DNA from: Shinella curvata
GTDB lineage: Bacteria > Pseudomonadota > Alphaproteobacteria > Rhizobiales > Rhizobiaceae
Direction: 5' to 3'
Assembly (NCBI RefSeq): GCF_022899935.1
Contig: NZ_JALJCJ010000001.1
Coordinates: 580,053-644,052, forward strand
Length of the DNA stretch: 64,000 bases
Below, one piece after another: positions 16,521 through 25,357 of this stretch. Each line of letters begins with the position of its first letter. Position 1 is the stretch's first letter. The position numbers were made by a program, and so were the translations under genes. Under the pieces are notes generated by a model that worked only from the letters and a program-made list of their open reading frames with translations, was not told the DNA's origin and made no database searches.

Positions 16521-18536
16521 TCAATAGCCGGGAATGATCACCACGCCACCGCCATCATTGTAGTAGCCATCATCGCGATAATAGGGGCCATCGTAGTAGC
16601 CATCGACGGGTCCCTCCAGCACGTCGTACTCCCGTTGCTGATAGCGACGCTGGCGATTCTGCCGTGCCTGCCGGGTCTCGGCATATTGCGCAGCCTCGCG
16701 CAGCGCACGGAACTGCTGGCGCGACAGGTAGCCGTCCGCACGGTAGCCCGACGCGCCTTGCCATGCCGCGATTGCCGCGCGAGAGCGCGGACCGAACACG
16801 CCGTCGGCACCATAGGTGTTGTAGCCAAGCAGGCTCAGGTAGCGCTGGGCCTGGGCACGCACGGAACGGTCCATATAGGCTTCGCGCGGATCGATGACGG
16901 GTCCGGCTTTCTGCGTGGCTTCCGCCTTTGCGTTGTCTTCTTCCGGCTGCGTCTCCGGCTTGGCCGTCAGCGCAGCGATACGCTTGCGGGCGTCGTCGAC
17001 GAAGCGGCCCTGGGGATATTGATAGAGGTAATCGCGGTAAGCCTTTTCAGAGCCATCGGCGACGGCCGCCTGGAAGGTCTTGTCTTCCGCACGCTTGGCA
17101 GCTTGCGCCTCTTCGACGGCAAGCGCGCCATTGTCCTTGTCGGCGCCCTGCGGCGCGCTTTCGCGGGCGGCAGTCGTCTCATTTCCGGTATCGACGGCAT
17201 TTTGCGCGGCGGCGGCGTCTTCAGCGCGCTTTTCGGCCTCCTCGGCGAGGCGCGCGGCTTCGGCCGCCTTCGCTTCGGCATCCGCAGCCGCCCGGGCGGC
17301 CTCGGCCTTCAGGCGCTCGACCTCAGCCGCCTTTTCTTCCGCGAGTTTGCGGGCGGCAGCGGCCTCTTCCTCGATCCTCGCCTTCTCGACGGCGGCAGCC
17401 TTTTCCGCCTCAAGGCGCTTCGCCTCGGCTTCCTGACGAGCAGCAGCCTGCTCTTCCGCGCGGGCCTTCTCGGCAGCCGCGGCCTCCTCCGCCTTTTGAC
17501 GATCAGCATCCGCCTTCAGACGCGCAGCCTCCTCCGCCTTTGCCTTTTCGGTGGCAGCTTTCGCCTCCGCCTTGAGACGTTCGGCCTCGGCGGCCTGCTG
17601 CTCCGCAAGCTGCCGGGCCTCCGCTTCCTTTTTCTCGGCTTCGGCCTTCAGCCGAGCAGCCTCTTCCGCCTTCGCTTTTTCCGCAGCCGCGGCTTCCGCC
17701 TTGAGACGTGCAGCCTCGGCCGCCTGTTGCTCGGCAAGCTGCCGGGCTTCCGCTTCCTTTTTCTCGGCTTCGGCCTTCAGGCGGGCAGCCTCTTCCGCCT
17801 TCGCTTTTTCCGCAGCTGCAGCTTCCACCCTGGCCTTTTCCTCGGCCGCAGCCTTTTCCTCGGCGAGCTTGCGGGCGGCGGCAGCTTCTTCGGCCTGCTT
17901 GGCCTCGGCTTCCGCCTTCAGGCGTGCAGCCTCCTGCTCAGCCCTGGCCTTTTCCGCTTCGGCTGCCTTCTGCGCCTCTTCCGCAGCCTTCTTGGCCTCG
18001 GCTGCCTTCAGGGCCTCCTCTTCGGCTTTCTTCGCCTCGGCAGCCTTTTGGGCTTCATCTGCTGCCTTCTTCGCTTCTGCGACTTTTCGGGCTTCCTCTT
18101 CAGCTTTGGCCTTTTCAGCCTCAGCAGTCTTCTGCGCCTCCTCCGCCTGCTTGGCTTCGGCCGCCTTCTTCGCCTCTTCATCCGCCTTCGCCTTTTCGGC
18201 CGCAGCAGCTTCTTCTGCCTTGGCCTTGGCTTCCGTCTCGGCGGTCACGCTCTTGGCGGGCTTCTCCTTGGCGGCGGCCTGCAACTCGGCGATGCGCAGG
18301 CGGGCCATGGAGGCGAAAGTACCGTTCGGATATTGCGTCAGATAGCCCTCATACTGAGCGACATCACTGCCGGAGGACACTTTCTGCCAGAGCGAAAACT
18401 CCTCTTCCCAGCGCTTGCCCGCGCTGCCGGCTTCCTTGCCGGTAGCCGCCTGCGCGAAGGCAACGGCCGGCGTGCCGGCCAGCGACAGCCCGAGAAGGCC
18501 GGCCAGAACGGAGCGTGCGAGAGGTCCAGAACCCAT
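16521..18536 (-). CDS. Secreted Ala/Glu/Lys-rich coiled-coil protein with peptidoglycan-binding domain
   Basis: Envelope protein of 671 residues with unknown function. Layout: signal peptide (1-28, ending VAFAQ); a short Y..YL..YP.G.F helical motif (about 40-85); a very long alpha-helical region of AEAARLKAEA-type repeats (about 95-450); a second copy of the same motif (RDYLYQYPQGRFVDDARKRI, about 486-525); a PG_binding_1 domain (about 560-612, GADGVFGPRSRAAIAAWQ); and a Tyr/Gly/Asp-rich tail ending VIIPGY. The helical part contains two near-identical 43-residue units at about 17564-17692 and 17693-17821. A TolA-like periplasm-spanning role is a guess. The start at 18536 follows GGGTGAG. Confidence 0.85.
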   Translation of the reverse strand: MGSGPLARSVLAGLLGLSLAGTPAVAFAQAATGKEAGSAGKRWEEEFSLWQKVSSGSDVAQYEGYLTQYPNGTFASMARLRIAELQAAAKEKPAKSVTAETEAKAKAEEAAAAEKAKADEEAKKAAEAKQAEEAQKTAEAEKAKAEEEARKVAEAKKAADEAQKAAEAKKAEEEALKAAEAKKAAEEAQKAAEAEKARAEQEAARLKAEAEAKQAEEAAAARKLAEEKAAAEEKARVEAAAAEKAKAEEAARLKAEAEKKEAEARQLAEQQAAEAARLKAEAAAAEKAKAEEAARLKAEAEKKEAEARQLAEQQAAEAERLKAEAKAATEKAKAEEAARLKADADRQKAEEAAAAEKARAEEQAAARQEAEAKRLEAEKAAAVEKARIEEEAAAARKLAEEKAAEVERLKAEAARAAADAEAKAAEAARLAEEAEKRAEDAAAAQNAVDTGNETTAARESAPQGADKDNGALAVEEAQAAKRAEDKTFQAAVADGSEKAYRDYLYQYPQGRFVDDARKRIAALTAKPETQPEEDNAKAEATQKAGPVIDPREAYMDRSVRAQAQRYLSLLGYNTYGADGVFGPRSRAAIAAWQGASGYRADGYLSRQQFRALREAAQYAETRQARQNRQRRYQQREYDVLEGPVDGYYDGPYYRDDGYYNDGGGVVIIPGY
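17564..17821. repeat. Tandem 129-bp repeat inside the coiled-coil gene
   Basis: Two adjacent, nearly identical units of about 129 bases (17564-17692 and 17693-17821) encode 43-residue helical segments containing KAEEAARLKAEAEKKEAEAR. The few differences are mostly silent. Being a multiple of three, copy-number change would keep the frame and alter rod length. Confidence 0.75.
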
Positions 18537-18690
18537 GTATCTCACCCTTTTCGGATCGCGCGAAGGCGACAGCGCCCAGCTTCTCCGGGCGAATTTCCAC
18601 AAGTCCTCGCATCGAATTCTGGCACAACTTTGGTGTGGCAAAGCGGCTGCGAAGAACCTGATGGCTGTACGTTTGAGACGATGGATTTAA

Positions 18691-20151
18691 TCAGGCGGGG
18701 TGCAGCAGACTGTCGAGCCAGGCAGAATCGAGAACCGATTCCAGTTCCGCCGCAACGCCATCGAGCGCCGCATCGACGCTCGCGCGATAGTCGAAGCCAC
18801 CGCCCGCGATGCCGAAATCGGCGAGAAGCCGGGCGCGATAAGCATCGCTGGACAGAAGCCCGTGCAAATAGGTGCCCATCACCCGACCATCGGCCGAAAC
18901 AGCGCCATCCGGTCGCCCGTCGATGCTGACCGAAGGACGAAGCGTATCCGGACCGGTGGTACGGCCGAGGTGGATCTCGTACCCTTCCAGCGGCACTTCG
19001 TATTGCACGGAACGGGCCATGCTGTTGCGCACGGTCTTTTCCGGCGCCATCTCCGTTTCGATCGCCAGCAGCCCCAACCCCTCGACGTCGCGTTCGCTGC
19101 CCTCGATGCCGAGCGGGTCGGTGACGCGCTGGCCGAGCATCTGGTAGCCACCGCAGATGCCGATGACGCGGCCGCCGCGGCGCATATGGAGATGAATATC
19201 CCTGTCCCAGCCGGCGGCACGGAAGTCGCGGAGGTCGGCAATGGTGGATTTCGAGCCGGGCAGCACGACGAGCCCGGCATCGGCCGGCAGCCGCTCGCCC
19301 GGCCGCACGAAGACCAGATCGACCTGCGGCTCGGCCTTGAGCGGATCGAGATCATCGAAATTGGCAATACGCGGCAGGACGGGCACGGCCACCTTCAGCG
19401 CCCCTTCCCCACCCTTGGCGAGCCGCTCCAGCACGACGGAATCCTCCGCCGGCAGATGGGCCGCCTGCTTCAACCAGGGCACGACGCCGAAACAGGGCCA
19501 GCCGGTGAAGCGGGCGATCTCGGAAATGCCGCTGTCGAACAGCGTGACGTCGCCGCGGAACTTGTTGATGAGATAGCCGGTGACCATGCGCCGGTCTTCC
19601 TCCGGCAGGATGGCATGGGTGCCGACCAGCGAGGCGATGACGCCGCCGCGATCGATATCGCCGACCAGAACGACCGGCACATTCGCCCGTGTCGCAAAGC
19701 CCATATTGGCGATATCGCCGGCGCGCAGGTTGATTTCCGCCGGCGAGCCCGCCCCCTCCACGACGACGAGATCCGCACCTTCACTGACGATCCCGAAACT
19801 CTCCATGACCGCGCCCATCAGCTTCGGCTTCAGCGCCTGATAGTCGCGCCCCTTGGCCTGGCCGAACACATTGCCCTGCAGGATGATCTGACTGCCGACA
19901 TCCGATTGCGGCTTCAGGAGCACCGGGTTCATGTGCACGGAGGACGGTACGCGGGCGGCAAGCGATTGCAGCCACTGCGCCCGGCCGATCTCGCCGCCAT
20001 CGGCTGAAACAGCGGCATTGTTGGACATGTTCTGCGGCTTGAAGGGACGCACCTTCAGCCCGCGGTTGGCGGCGATGCGGCAGAGCCCTGCCACCAATAC
20101 CGTTTTTCCGACATCCGAGCCGGTGCCCTGAAGCATGATCGTTCTCACCAT
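18691..20151 (-). CDS. cobQ: Cobyric acid synthase (adenosylcobyrinic acid a,c-diamide amidase)
   Basis: Glutamine-dependent amidotransferase of 486 residues that amidates side chains b, d, e and g of adenosylcobyrinic acid a,c-diamide. The N-terminal P-loop-like [20 protein letters not shown] and the C-terminal glutaminase nucleophile motif [11 protein letters not shown] are both intact. It follows CobO and precedes CobC/CbiB in the pathway, but forms its own transcription unit here, convergent with no cob gene. No riboswitch is seen in the 245 bases upstream; several CCGCAA repeats lie there instead. Confidence 0.95.
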   Translation of the reverse strand: MVRTIMLQGTGSDVGKTVLVAGLCRIAANRGLKVRPFKPQNMSNNAAVSADGGEIGRAQWLQSLAARVPSSVHMNPVLLKPQSDVGSQIILQGNVFGQAKGRDYQALKPKLMGAVMESFGIVSEGADLVVVEGAGSPAEINLRAGDIANMGFATRANVPVVLVGDIDRGGVIASLVGTHAILPEEDRRMVTGYLINKFRGDVTLFDSGISEIARFTGWPCFGVVPWLKQAAHLPAEDSVVLERLAKGGEGALKVAVPVLPRIANFDDLDPLKAEPQVDLVFVRPGERLPADAGLVVLPGSKSTIADLRDFRAAGWDRDIHLHMRRGGRVIGICGGYQMLGQRVTDPLGIEGSERDVEGLGLLAIETEMAPEKTVRNSMARSVQYEVPLEGYEIHLGRTTGPDTLRPSVSIDGRPDGAVSADGRVMGTYLHGLLSSDAYRARLLADFGIAGGGFDYRASVDAALDGVAAELESVLDSAWLDSLLHPA

Positions 20152-20396
20152 GACGCCCTCCTAGCATCCGGCTCCGCCGCCGAAAAGCCCTGATTTACCG
20201 CAATCTTGCCGCAATTTACGGCCGCAACCCGATGTATTTCCGCAACAGGTCGCCATGCAAAATCCGCAGGGCTGATCTGCTGTTCATTCTGCGACATTTT
20301 GCGCCGTGAACGATCGTGACTTTTGGCCCGTCCGCGCCTATATCAACGTCATCAGACAGCCGAGGCGCGTGGCTTCGGATTTTTAGGACAAAGATC

Positions 20397-20540
20397 ATGC
20401 TGTTCATCTTCAGCAAGCCGAACTTCGTACAGATCGCCTGGAACGGCGTCGCCCCCAAGAGCCAGTCCCGCGTGCGCAACGTCGTCATGGACGCGCCGTT
20501 CGGTCCGCTCGGCTTCATCCGCACGCGCAACGTCGGCTGA
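20397..20540 (+). CDS. Small conserved-looking protein of unknown function (47 aa)
   Basis: Short open frame starting MLFIFSKPNFVQIAWNGVA and ending FGPLGFIRTRNVG. I do not recognise a family. Support for it being real: an AGGA site before the ATG, third positions rich in G/C like the neighbours, and an excellent hairpin-plus-T-run terminator directly after the stop (20581-20607). It is divergent from cobQ. The N-terminus is mildly hydrophobic but too short for a clear signal peptide. Confidence 0.55.
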   Translation: MLFIFSKPNFVQIAWNGVAPKSQSRVRNVVMDAPFGPLGFIRTRNVG

Positions 20541-20580
20541 TCCTTCGAGCGCGACGTCAGGTCCGCTCGCATACGACGTC

Positions 20581-20607
20581 GCCTCTCTCCGGGAGGCGGC
20601 GTTTTTC
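20581..20607 (+). terminator. Rho-independent terminator after the 47-aa gene
   Basis: The stem GCCTC...GAGGC around TCTCCGG is followed by GGCGTTTTTCTTT, a standard intrinsic terminator on the plus strand. Confidence 0.75.
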
Positions 20608-21312
20608 TTTGTCCGCCTTACGGAAAGGACGCCCTGAAATGGCGAAAGCCGCGCATCCCTTTCGGTGATGCACGGCTTGCCAAAATACGCATGGCGGCTT
20701 TCGACAAATACGCGTCGAAGCCCAGTCACCCCGGTACGCAATACCTTTCCGGAGCGGGCGGCGGTGTCCCCCGCCGTGATCAAACCAATAGCGGCACATC
20801 CTTACCGGACCGTTATCGGGACCTTAAGCAAAGATGAATCGCGACTTTTTTTGAAAAATTCCGAAATATTTTTTGGGATGGCAAAGCGGCGCAGACAAGA
20901 CAGGATATGTCCGCGATCAACGACCATCCCGCACTACCCGCTAAAGCACCCCTCGAACATTTGCCCGAATGCGGGCAAACGCCCAAAATCTCCGCCGTCC
21001 GCCGGCCGGATTTCCAGCGCCTCGACGGGCCCGAAGGCCTATCCGCGCCACCAGACGGCGTGCAGGAGGTTGATTTCTCAATGAGAACCCTTAGGCTACC
21101 CCTGTAGCGCACGATAAGACGTCTCCGGTGACAGGGTTCCGCCGGTGAACAAAAAACAGGGATCGGCGCTTTAACAGCAGGGGGATTGGCTCGCCTCACT
21201 GGCATCGAACCTCCATGGCTGTCGCTAGACTTTCGGGCAGACGGGACAACGCAGTAGCCTGCGCTGCCTTCCGGGTTGATTGCTGCATCCAAGACTGGGA
21301 GGTCTTAACCTA
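20608..21312. other. Long intergenic region upstream of the betaine-type transporter operon
   Basis: About 700 bases without a convincing gene. It holds a nested inverted repeat at 20643-20703 (arms CGAAAGCCGC and GCGGCTTTCG), an AT-rich stretch at 20830-20880 that may hold a promoter, and the leader of the transporter operon. A 66-codon frame at 20907-21107 (MSAINDHPALPAKAPLEHL) has AGGA before its ATG but no recognised family; I leave it uncalled. A small RNA gene here is possible but unproven. Confidence 0.4.
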
Positions 21313-22311
21313 ATGAAGAAGCTCCTTGCTTCCACCATCCTCGCCGCCGGCCTCTATGGCTTTGCCGGATCTGCTCAGGCGGCAGAATGCGGTGAAGTTT
21401 CCATGGCCGAAATGAACTGGGCGTCGGCCGGCGTCGCCGCACATGTCGACAAGCTCATTCTCGAAAACGGCTACGGCTGCACCGTGACGCTCGTCACCGG
21501 CGACACCATGCCGACCTTCACCTCGATGAACGAGAAGGGTGAGCCCGATGTTGCGCCCGAAATGTGGGTGAACGCCGTGCGCACGCCGCTCGACGCAGCC
21601 ATCGCCGAGGGCCGCCTTATCCAGCTCGCTCCCCTCCTCTCGGAAGGCGGCGTGGAAGGCTGGTGGATCCCAAAATTCCTCGCCGACGCACATCCCGACA
21701 TCAAGACGGTGCAGGACGCGCTCAAGCATCCGGAACTGTTCCCGGCACCGGAAGATCCGTCCAAGGGCGCCGTGCACAATTGCCCGTCGGGCTGGAACTG
21801 CCAGGTCTCGACCGACAACCTCTATCGCGCGCTCGATGCCGATAAGGACGGCTTCACGCTCGTCGATACGGGCTCGGCTGCCGGCCTCGACGGCTCGATT
21901 GCCAACGCCTTCGAAAAGAAGTCCGGCTGGCTCGGCTACTACTGGGCGCCGACCGCCATCCTCGGCAAGTACGAGATGACCAAGCTCTCTTTCGGCGTCG
22001 ATCACGACAAGGCCGACTGGGATGCTTGCACCGCCGTGCCGGACTGCGCAAACCCGAAGGTCAACTCCTATCCGACTTCCGACGTCTTCACCGTCGTGAC
22101 CAAAGCCTTCTCCGAAAAGGCCGGCGTTGCCATGGACTATATGAAGACCCGCCAGTGGGATAACGGCACGGTCGGCAAGGTTCTCGCCTGGATGGACGCA
22201 AACCAGGGCACAAACGAGGATGCTGCGAAGTACTTCCTCGAAACCTATCCCGACATGTGGACCAAGTGGGTTGCCCCCGAGGTCGCCGAGAAGGTCAAGG
22301 CCGCTCTCTAA
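21313..22311 (+). CDS. Quaternary-amine (glycine betaine/choline-type) ABC transporter, periplasmic binding protein
   Basis: Periplasmic binding protein of 332 residues of the OpuAC family. A signal peptide (1-23, MKKLLAS...GSAQA) is followed by a mature protein whose ligand-pocket-type tryptophans and tyrosines (MNWASAG, EMWVNAV, WWIPKF, GYYWAPTA) suit an aromatic cage for trimethylammonium groups. Start at 21313 after GGGAGGTC. First gene of a three-gene operon with permease and ATPase; a stable hairpin directly after its stop probably keeps its message abundant. Choline, glycine betaine, proline betaine or a related compound are all possible; the exact ligand is not determined. Confidence 0.88.
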   Translation: MKKLLASTILAAGLYGFAGSAQAAECGEVSMAEMNWASAGVAAHVDKLILENGYGCTVTLVTGDTMPTFTSMNEKGEPDVAPEMWVNAVRTPLDAAIAEGRLIQLAPLLSEGGVEGWWIPKFLADAHPDIKTVQDALKHPELFPAPEDPSKGAVHNCPSGWNCQVSTDNLYRALDADKDGFTLVDTGSAAGLDGSIANAFEKKSGWLGYYWAPTAILGKYEMTKLSFGVDHDKADWDACTAVPDCANPKVNSYPTSDVFTVVTKAFSEKAGVAMDYMKTRQWDNGTVGKVLAWMDANQGTNEDAAKYFLETYPDMWTKWVAPEVAEKVKAAL

Positions 22312-22551
22312 GACGGATCGCCGGCAGCCCTTCCCGGCTGCCGGCCTCTTCCGCGACCTGAACAAGCGCACCGCGCATCAAGAAACCGCAGAGGTCGCAA
22401 ACAGCACAGTATCATGCAGTGGTTCGTGTCATGACGAACTGCAAGCCGGGAACCAGAACAAGAATATCCCTGTGCGCACCGTCTCGTTCGCAGTTGCAGC
22501 AAAATTACATTGCGTTGCGAGACAATAACTTCCGGTAGAGAGGGGACAAGA
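22312..22551 (+). promoter_or_regulatory. Intercistronic region with hairpins in the transporter operon
   Basis: 240 bases between binding protein and permease. A GC-rich hairpin GCCGGCAG...CTGCCGGC at 22320-22345 follows the first stop; an inverted repeat GTTCGT-N6-ACGAAC lies at 22422-22439, and a GTCTCG...CGAGAC pair lies around 22482-22526. Such a gap is large for an operon and fits differential expression of the binding protein or an internal promoter. Confidence 0.5.
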
Positions 22552-23463
22552 ATGGCAGGTCTATGCGAATCGTTGCCAAACTTTCTTTGTAAATTTCCGG
22601 CCTTCAGTGACGTCAGCATCCGTGCAGTCCGAAAAAGTGTCGACGATGGCTTCAAGGCCCTCGTTCGAAGCTATGTCAATGCCATCGATGCGATGGTGCA
22701 GCCGCTGCAATGGTTTCTGAACTATCTAGAGCGGCTTTTCGTCAGCTCGCCCTGGCCGATCATCCTTCTGATCATGCTGGCGATCGTCTATTTCGGCAGT
22801 CGCAATATCAAGATCACCATCGGCACCGCCATCTCGATGCTTGCCATCGGCTTGCTGGGCCTTTGGAACGACACGATGGTGACGCTCGCCATGGTGACGG
22901 TCTGTACGTTCATCGCCATCCTGGTGGGCATCCCGATCGGCATCCTCATGGCCCGGTCCGACCGGGTGCAGGGCGTCATCAACCCGATCCTCGACGTGAT
23001 GCAGACGATGCCGAGCTTCGTCTATCTCATCCCCGTCGTCATGATCTTCGGCATCGGCAAGGTGCCGGGCCTCATCGCAGTCGTCATCTATGCCGTTCCG
23101 CCGATGATCCGCCTGACCAATCTCGGCATCCGGCTCGTCGACAAGGAAGTTCTGGAGGCGGCCGACGCCTTTGGTTCTTCAGGGTGGCAGAAGCTCAAGA
23201 ACGTTCAGATGCCGCTGGCGCTGCCCACCATCATGGCCGGCATCAACCAGACCATCATGATGTCGCTCGCCATGGTCGTCGTCGCCTCCATGGTCGGCGT
23301 CGGCGGTCTCGGCAAGAACGTGCTTCAGGCCATCAACAACCAGTTCTTCACGGTCGGGTTCCTCAACGGGTTCGCGCTCGTGGCCATCGCCATCATTTTC
23401 GACCGCACAAGCCAGGCTTATGGCAAGCGGCTGCAGAAGCATTCGGAGGTAATTCATGGTTAG
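22552..23463 (+). CDS. Quaternary-amine ABC transporter, permease
   Basis: Inner-membrane permease of 303 residues with a cytoplasmic N-terminal extension of about 70 residues and six or so transmembrane helices. The EAA loop is visible as EAADAFGSSGWQKLKNVQMPLALP region (about residues 203-226), where the ATPase docks. OpuAB/ProW-like. The start at 22552 follows AGGGG; an upstream in-frame ATG at 22510 lacks this. Its last codons overlap the ATPase gene by 8 bases. Confidence 0.92.
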   Translation: MAGLCESLPNFLCKFPAFSDVSIRAVRKSVDDGFKALVRSYVNAIDAMVQPLQWFLNYLERLFVSSPWPIILLIMLAIVYFGSRNIKITIGTAISMLAIGLLGLWNDTMVTLAMVTVCTFIAILVGIPIGILMARSDRVQGVINPILDVMQTMPSFVYLIPVVMIFGIGKVPGLIAVVIYAVPPMIRLTNLGIRLVDKEVLEAADAFGSSGWQKLKNVQMPLALPTIMAGINQTIMMSLAMVVVASMVGVGGLGKNVLQAINNQFFTVGFLNGFALVAIAIIFDRTSQAYGKRLQKHSEVIHG

Positions 23464-24499
23464 TCATGCAATCGAGGTCCGCAATCTCTACAAGATCTTC
23501 GGACCCCGTGGCGGCGACTATGTCGATGCCGTGAAGAACGGTCTCGGCAAGGCCGAACTGAACCAGAAATACGGCCATGTTCTCGGCCTGCGCGACATCA
23601 ACATCTCCATGCCCGCCGGCGGCATCATGGTGGTGATGGGCCTTTCTGGCTCCGGCAAATCGACGCTGATCCGCCACATCAACCGGCTGATCGACCCGAC
23701 GGCTGGCGAAGTGCTCTATGACGGTGTCGACGTCTGCAAGATGAGCGAGAACGACCTTCGCGAATTCCGTCGCCACAAGACGGCGATGGTGTTCCAGAAG
23801 TTCGCGCTGCTGCCGCATCGCACCGTTCTCGAAAACACCGTCTACGGCCTGGAGATCCAGGGCGTGGGACAGGCGGAACGCGAGAAGCGGGCAACCCAGT
23901 GGATTGCCCGCGTCGGCCTTTCCGGCTTCGAGAACCACTATCCGAACCAGCTGTCGGGTGGCATGCAGCAGCGTGTGGGCCTTGCCCGCGCGCTCACCAA
24001 CGATGCCGACATCTTGCTGATGGACGAAGCCTATTCGGCGCTCGACCCGCTCATCCGCGTCGACATGCAGACCGTGCTTCTCGATCTCCAGAAGGAGTTG
24101 AAGAAGACCGTTGTCTTCATCACGCACGATCTCGACGAGGCGCTTCGCCTCGGCGACAAGATTGCCATCCTGCGCGACGGCATGGTCGTGCAGCAGGGCA
24201 CCGGCCAGGAAATCGTGCTCAATCCGGCGGACGAGTACATCACGGCCTTCGTGAAGGAAGTGAACCGCGGCCGCGTGGTGAATGTCGAGACGATCATGGC
24301 GCCGCTGTCGGGCAATCCCGAGGGTATGCCGATCGTCAAGGGCACGGTGCTGGAAGTGGCCGCCCGCGCCATGACATCAGCCAACCAGACGCTCGCCCAT
24401 GTGGTGGACGAGAACAACCGTCCGGTTGGTGCGATCAGCCTCAGCGCGATCATCTCTTCGATGGTGACGCCGACGAGCCACGAGGCAAAGGCGGCCTGA
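23456..24499 (+). CDS. Quaternary-amine ABC transporter, ATP-binding protein
   Basis: ATPase of 347 residues of the ProV/OpuAA type. Walker A GLSGSGKST at 62-70, signature LSGGMQQRV, Walker B ILLMDEAYSALDP and the H-loop FITHDLDEA are all present. A C-terminal extension after about residue 275 corresponds to the CBS-like regulatory region of QAT ATPases. It overlaps the permease gene and is followed by a strong terminator, closing the operon. Confidence 0.94.
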   Translation: MVSHAIEVRNLYKIFGPRGGDYVDAVKNGLGKAELNQKYGHVLGLRDINISMPAGGIMVVMGLSGSGKSTLIRHINRLIDPTAGEVLYDGVDVCKMSENDLREFRRHKTAMVFQKFALLPHRTVLENTVYGLEIQGVGQAEREKRATQWIARVGLSGFENHYPNQLSGGMQQRVGLARALTNDADILLMDEAYSALDPLIRVDMQTVLLDLQKELKKTVVFITHDLDEALRLGDKIAILRDGMVVQQGTGQEIVLNPADEYITAFVKEVNRGRVVNVETIMAPLSGNPEGMPIVKGTVLEVAARAMTSANQTLAHVVDENNRPVGAISLSAIISSMVTPTSHEAKAA

Positions 24500-24525
24500 G
24501 CCTGACGTAACCGATGGCAAACGAT

Positions 24526-24558
24526 ATCCCGCCGCAAGCGATCTGCGGCGGGATTTTT
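24526..24558 (+). terminator. Rho-independent terminator of the transporter operon
   Basis: Perfect 10-bp stem ATCCCGCCGC / GCGGCGGGAT with a 9-base loop followed by TTTT. Confidence 0.9.
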
Positions 24559-24562
24559 GTGT

Positions 24563-25195
24563 CTAGCTACGGGAACCGAGCGCCAGCCGGCATGCCAATC
24601 CGGTAAAGACGGTCGCGAGGAGATATTGCGGCAACCGCGGGAAACGACGCATGGAGGAGAGCCGGTTGCGCAGCTGGCTTCCCAGAACGATCACCAAGCC
24701 GTTTACCGCCAGGCCGATGCCGTTCAGGATCGTGGCTAAAACGATCATCTGCAGTGGCAACGCTGCGCCTGCCGGATCGACGAACTGGGGAAACAGTGCC
24801 AGCACGAACAGAGCCATCTTCGGATTGAGCAGGTTGGTGGCAAGCCCTTCGAAAAAGATTCGCCGCCCCGAGAGCCGCTTCAGCGTGGGCGATGGGGAGA
24901 AGGCAGCGCCTTCCGACCGTATCGTCTTGTAGGCAAGATAGAGGAGGTAGAGGCAACCGGCCCAGCGGACGATCTCATAGGCAACGGGAACGGTGAGAAA
25001 GAGCTGCGACAGGCCGAGGCCGGCGGCGATGGCATGGCAATAGGTGCCGGCGGCGATGCCGGCATAGGTCAGGAAACCGGCGGATCGGCCCTGACTGACG
25101 CTGCGCGATGCGATCAGTAGCATATCCGGTCCGGGCGTCGCGGTCAGAACCAGCGACGCTGCGGCAAAGAGCATGAATGTGGAAAAATCCGGCAT
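24563..25195 (-). CDS. LysE/RhtB-family amino-acid exporter
   Basis: Membrane protein of 210 residues with about six helices. The family N-terminus is seen as LVLTATPGPDMLLIASRSVSQGRSAG, and ATNLLNPKMALFVLALFPQFV is the conserved middle. Exports amino acids or derivatives; substrate unknown. The start at 25195 (MPDFSTFM) gives the family length; the longer frame to 25309 has no support. Convergent with the transporter operon and divergent from the bmt-like gene. Confidence 0.88.
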   Translation of the reverse strand: MPDFSTFMLFAAASLVLTATPGPDMLLIASRSVSQGRSAGFLTYAGIAAGTYCHAIAAGLGLSQLFLTVPVAYEIVRWAGCLYLLYLAYKTIRSEGAAFSPSPTLKRLSGRRIFFEGLATNLLNPKMALFVLALFPQFVDPAGAALPLQMIVLATILNGIGLAVNGLVIVLGSQLRNRLSSMRRFPRLPQYLLATVFTGLACRLALGSRS

Positions 25196-25310
25196 GAGAA
25201 CGTCCTTTTGGATTAGAGCCGGAATTCCGGTGTAGCAGCATCGCAGCCGCGCGCAACCATCGCGTTGCCGGAAACGCCACTTTCTTTTACCGGCAAGGTA
25301 TCGTTGCAAT

Positions 25311-25332
25311 CACATAAAGAAATCTTTATATG
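25311..25332. promoter_or_regulatory. Palindromic operator upstream of the bmt-like gene
   Basis: CA-C-ATAAAGA-AA-TCTTTAT-A-TG, with a perfect 16-base core at 25314-25329, lies 26 bases before the start. Its form resembles the AT-rich palindromes of ArsR-type SAM/SAH-sensing regulators of methionine genes (general knowledge, not verified here), and the downstream gene belongs to methionine metabolism. Repression is likely because the site overlaps the expected promoter/leader. Confidence 0.65.
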
Positions 25333-25357
25333 ATGCAGCAAACAGAAGGATCGCCCC

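Noticed and set aside
17540-17830. CRISPR-like repeats
   Set aside because: The repeats are adjacent, 129 bases long, in frame, and inside a coding helix; no spacers or cas genes.
16365-18929. 854-codon plus-strand frame with Leu/Arg/Phe repeats
   Set aside because: Antisense to the coiled-coil gene; its apparent repeats mirror the Ala/Glu/Lys repeats of the real protein.
20907-21107. 66-codon frame MSAINDHPALPAKAPLEHL...
   Set aside because: Has a possible AGGA site but no family, and composition with many prolines like non-coding high-GC DNA; not strong enough to call.
25196-25357. SAM-II riboswitch before the Bmt-like gene
   Set aside because: I looked for the conserved pseudoknot elements and did not see them; only the ATAAAGA palindrome is present.
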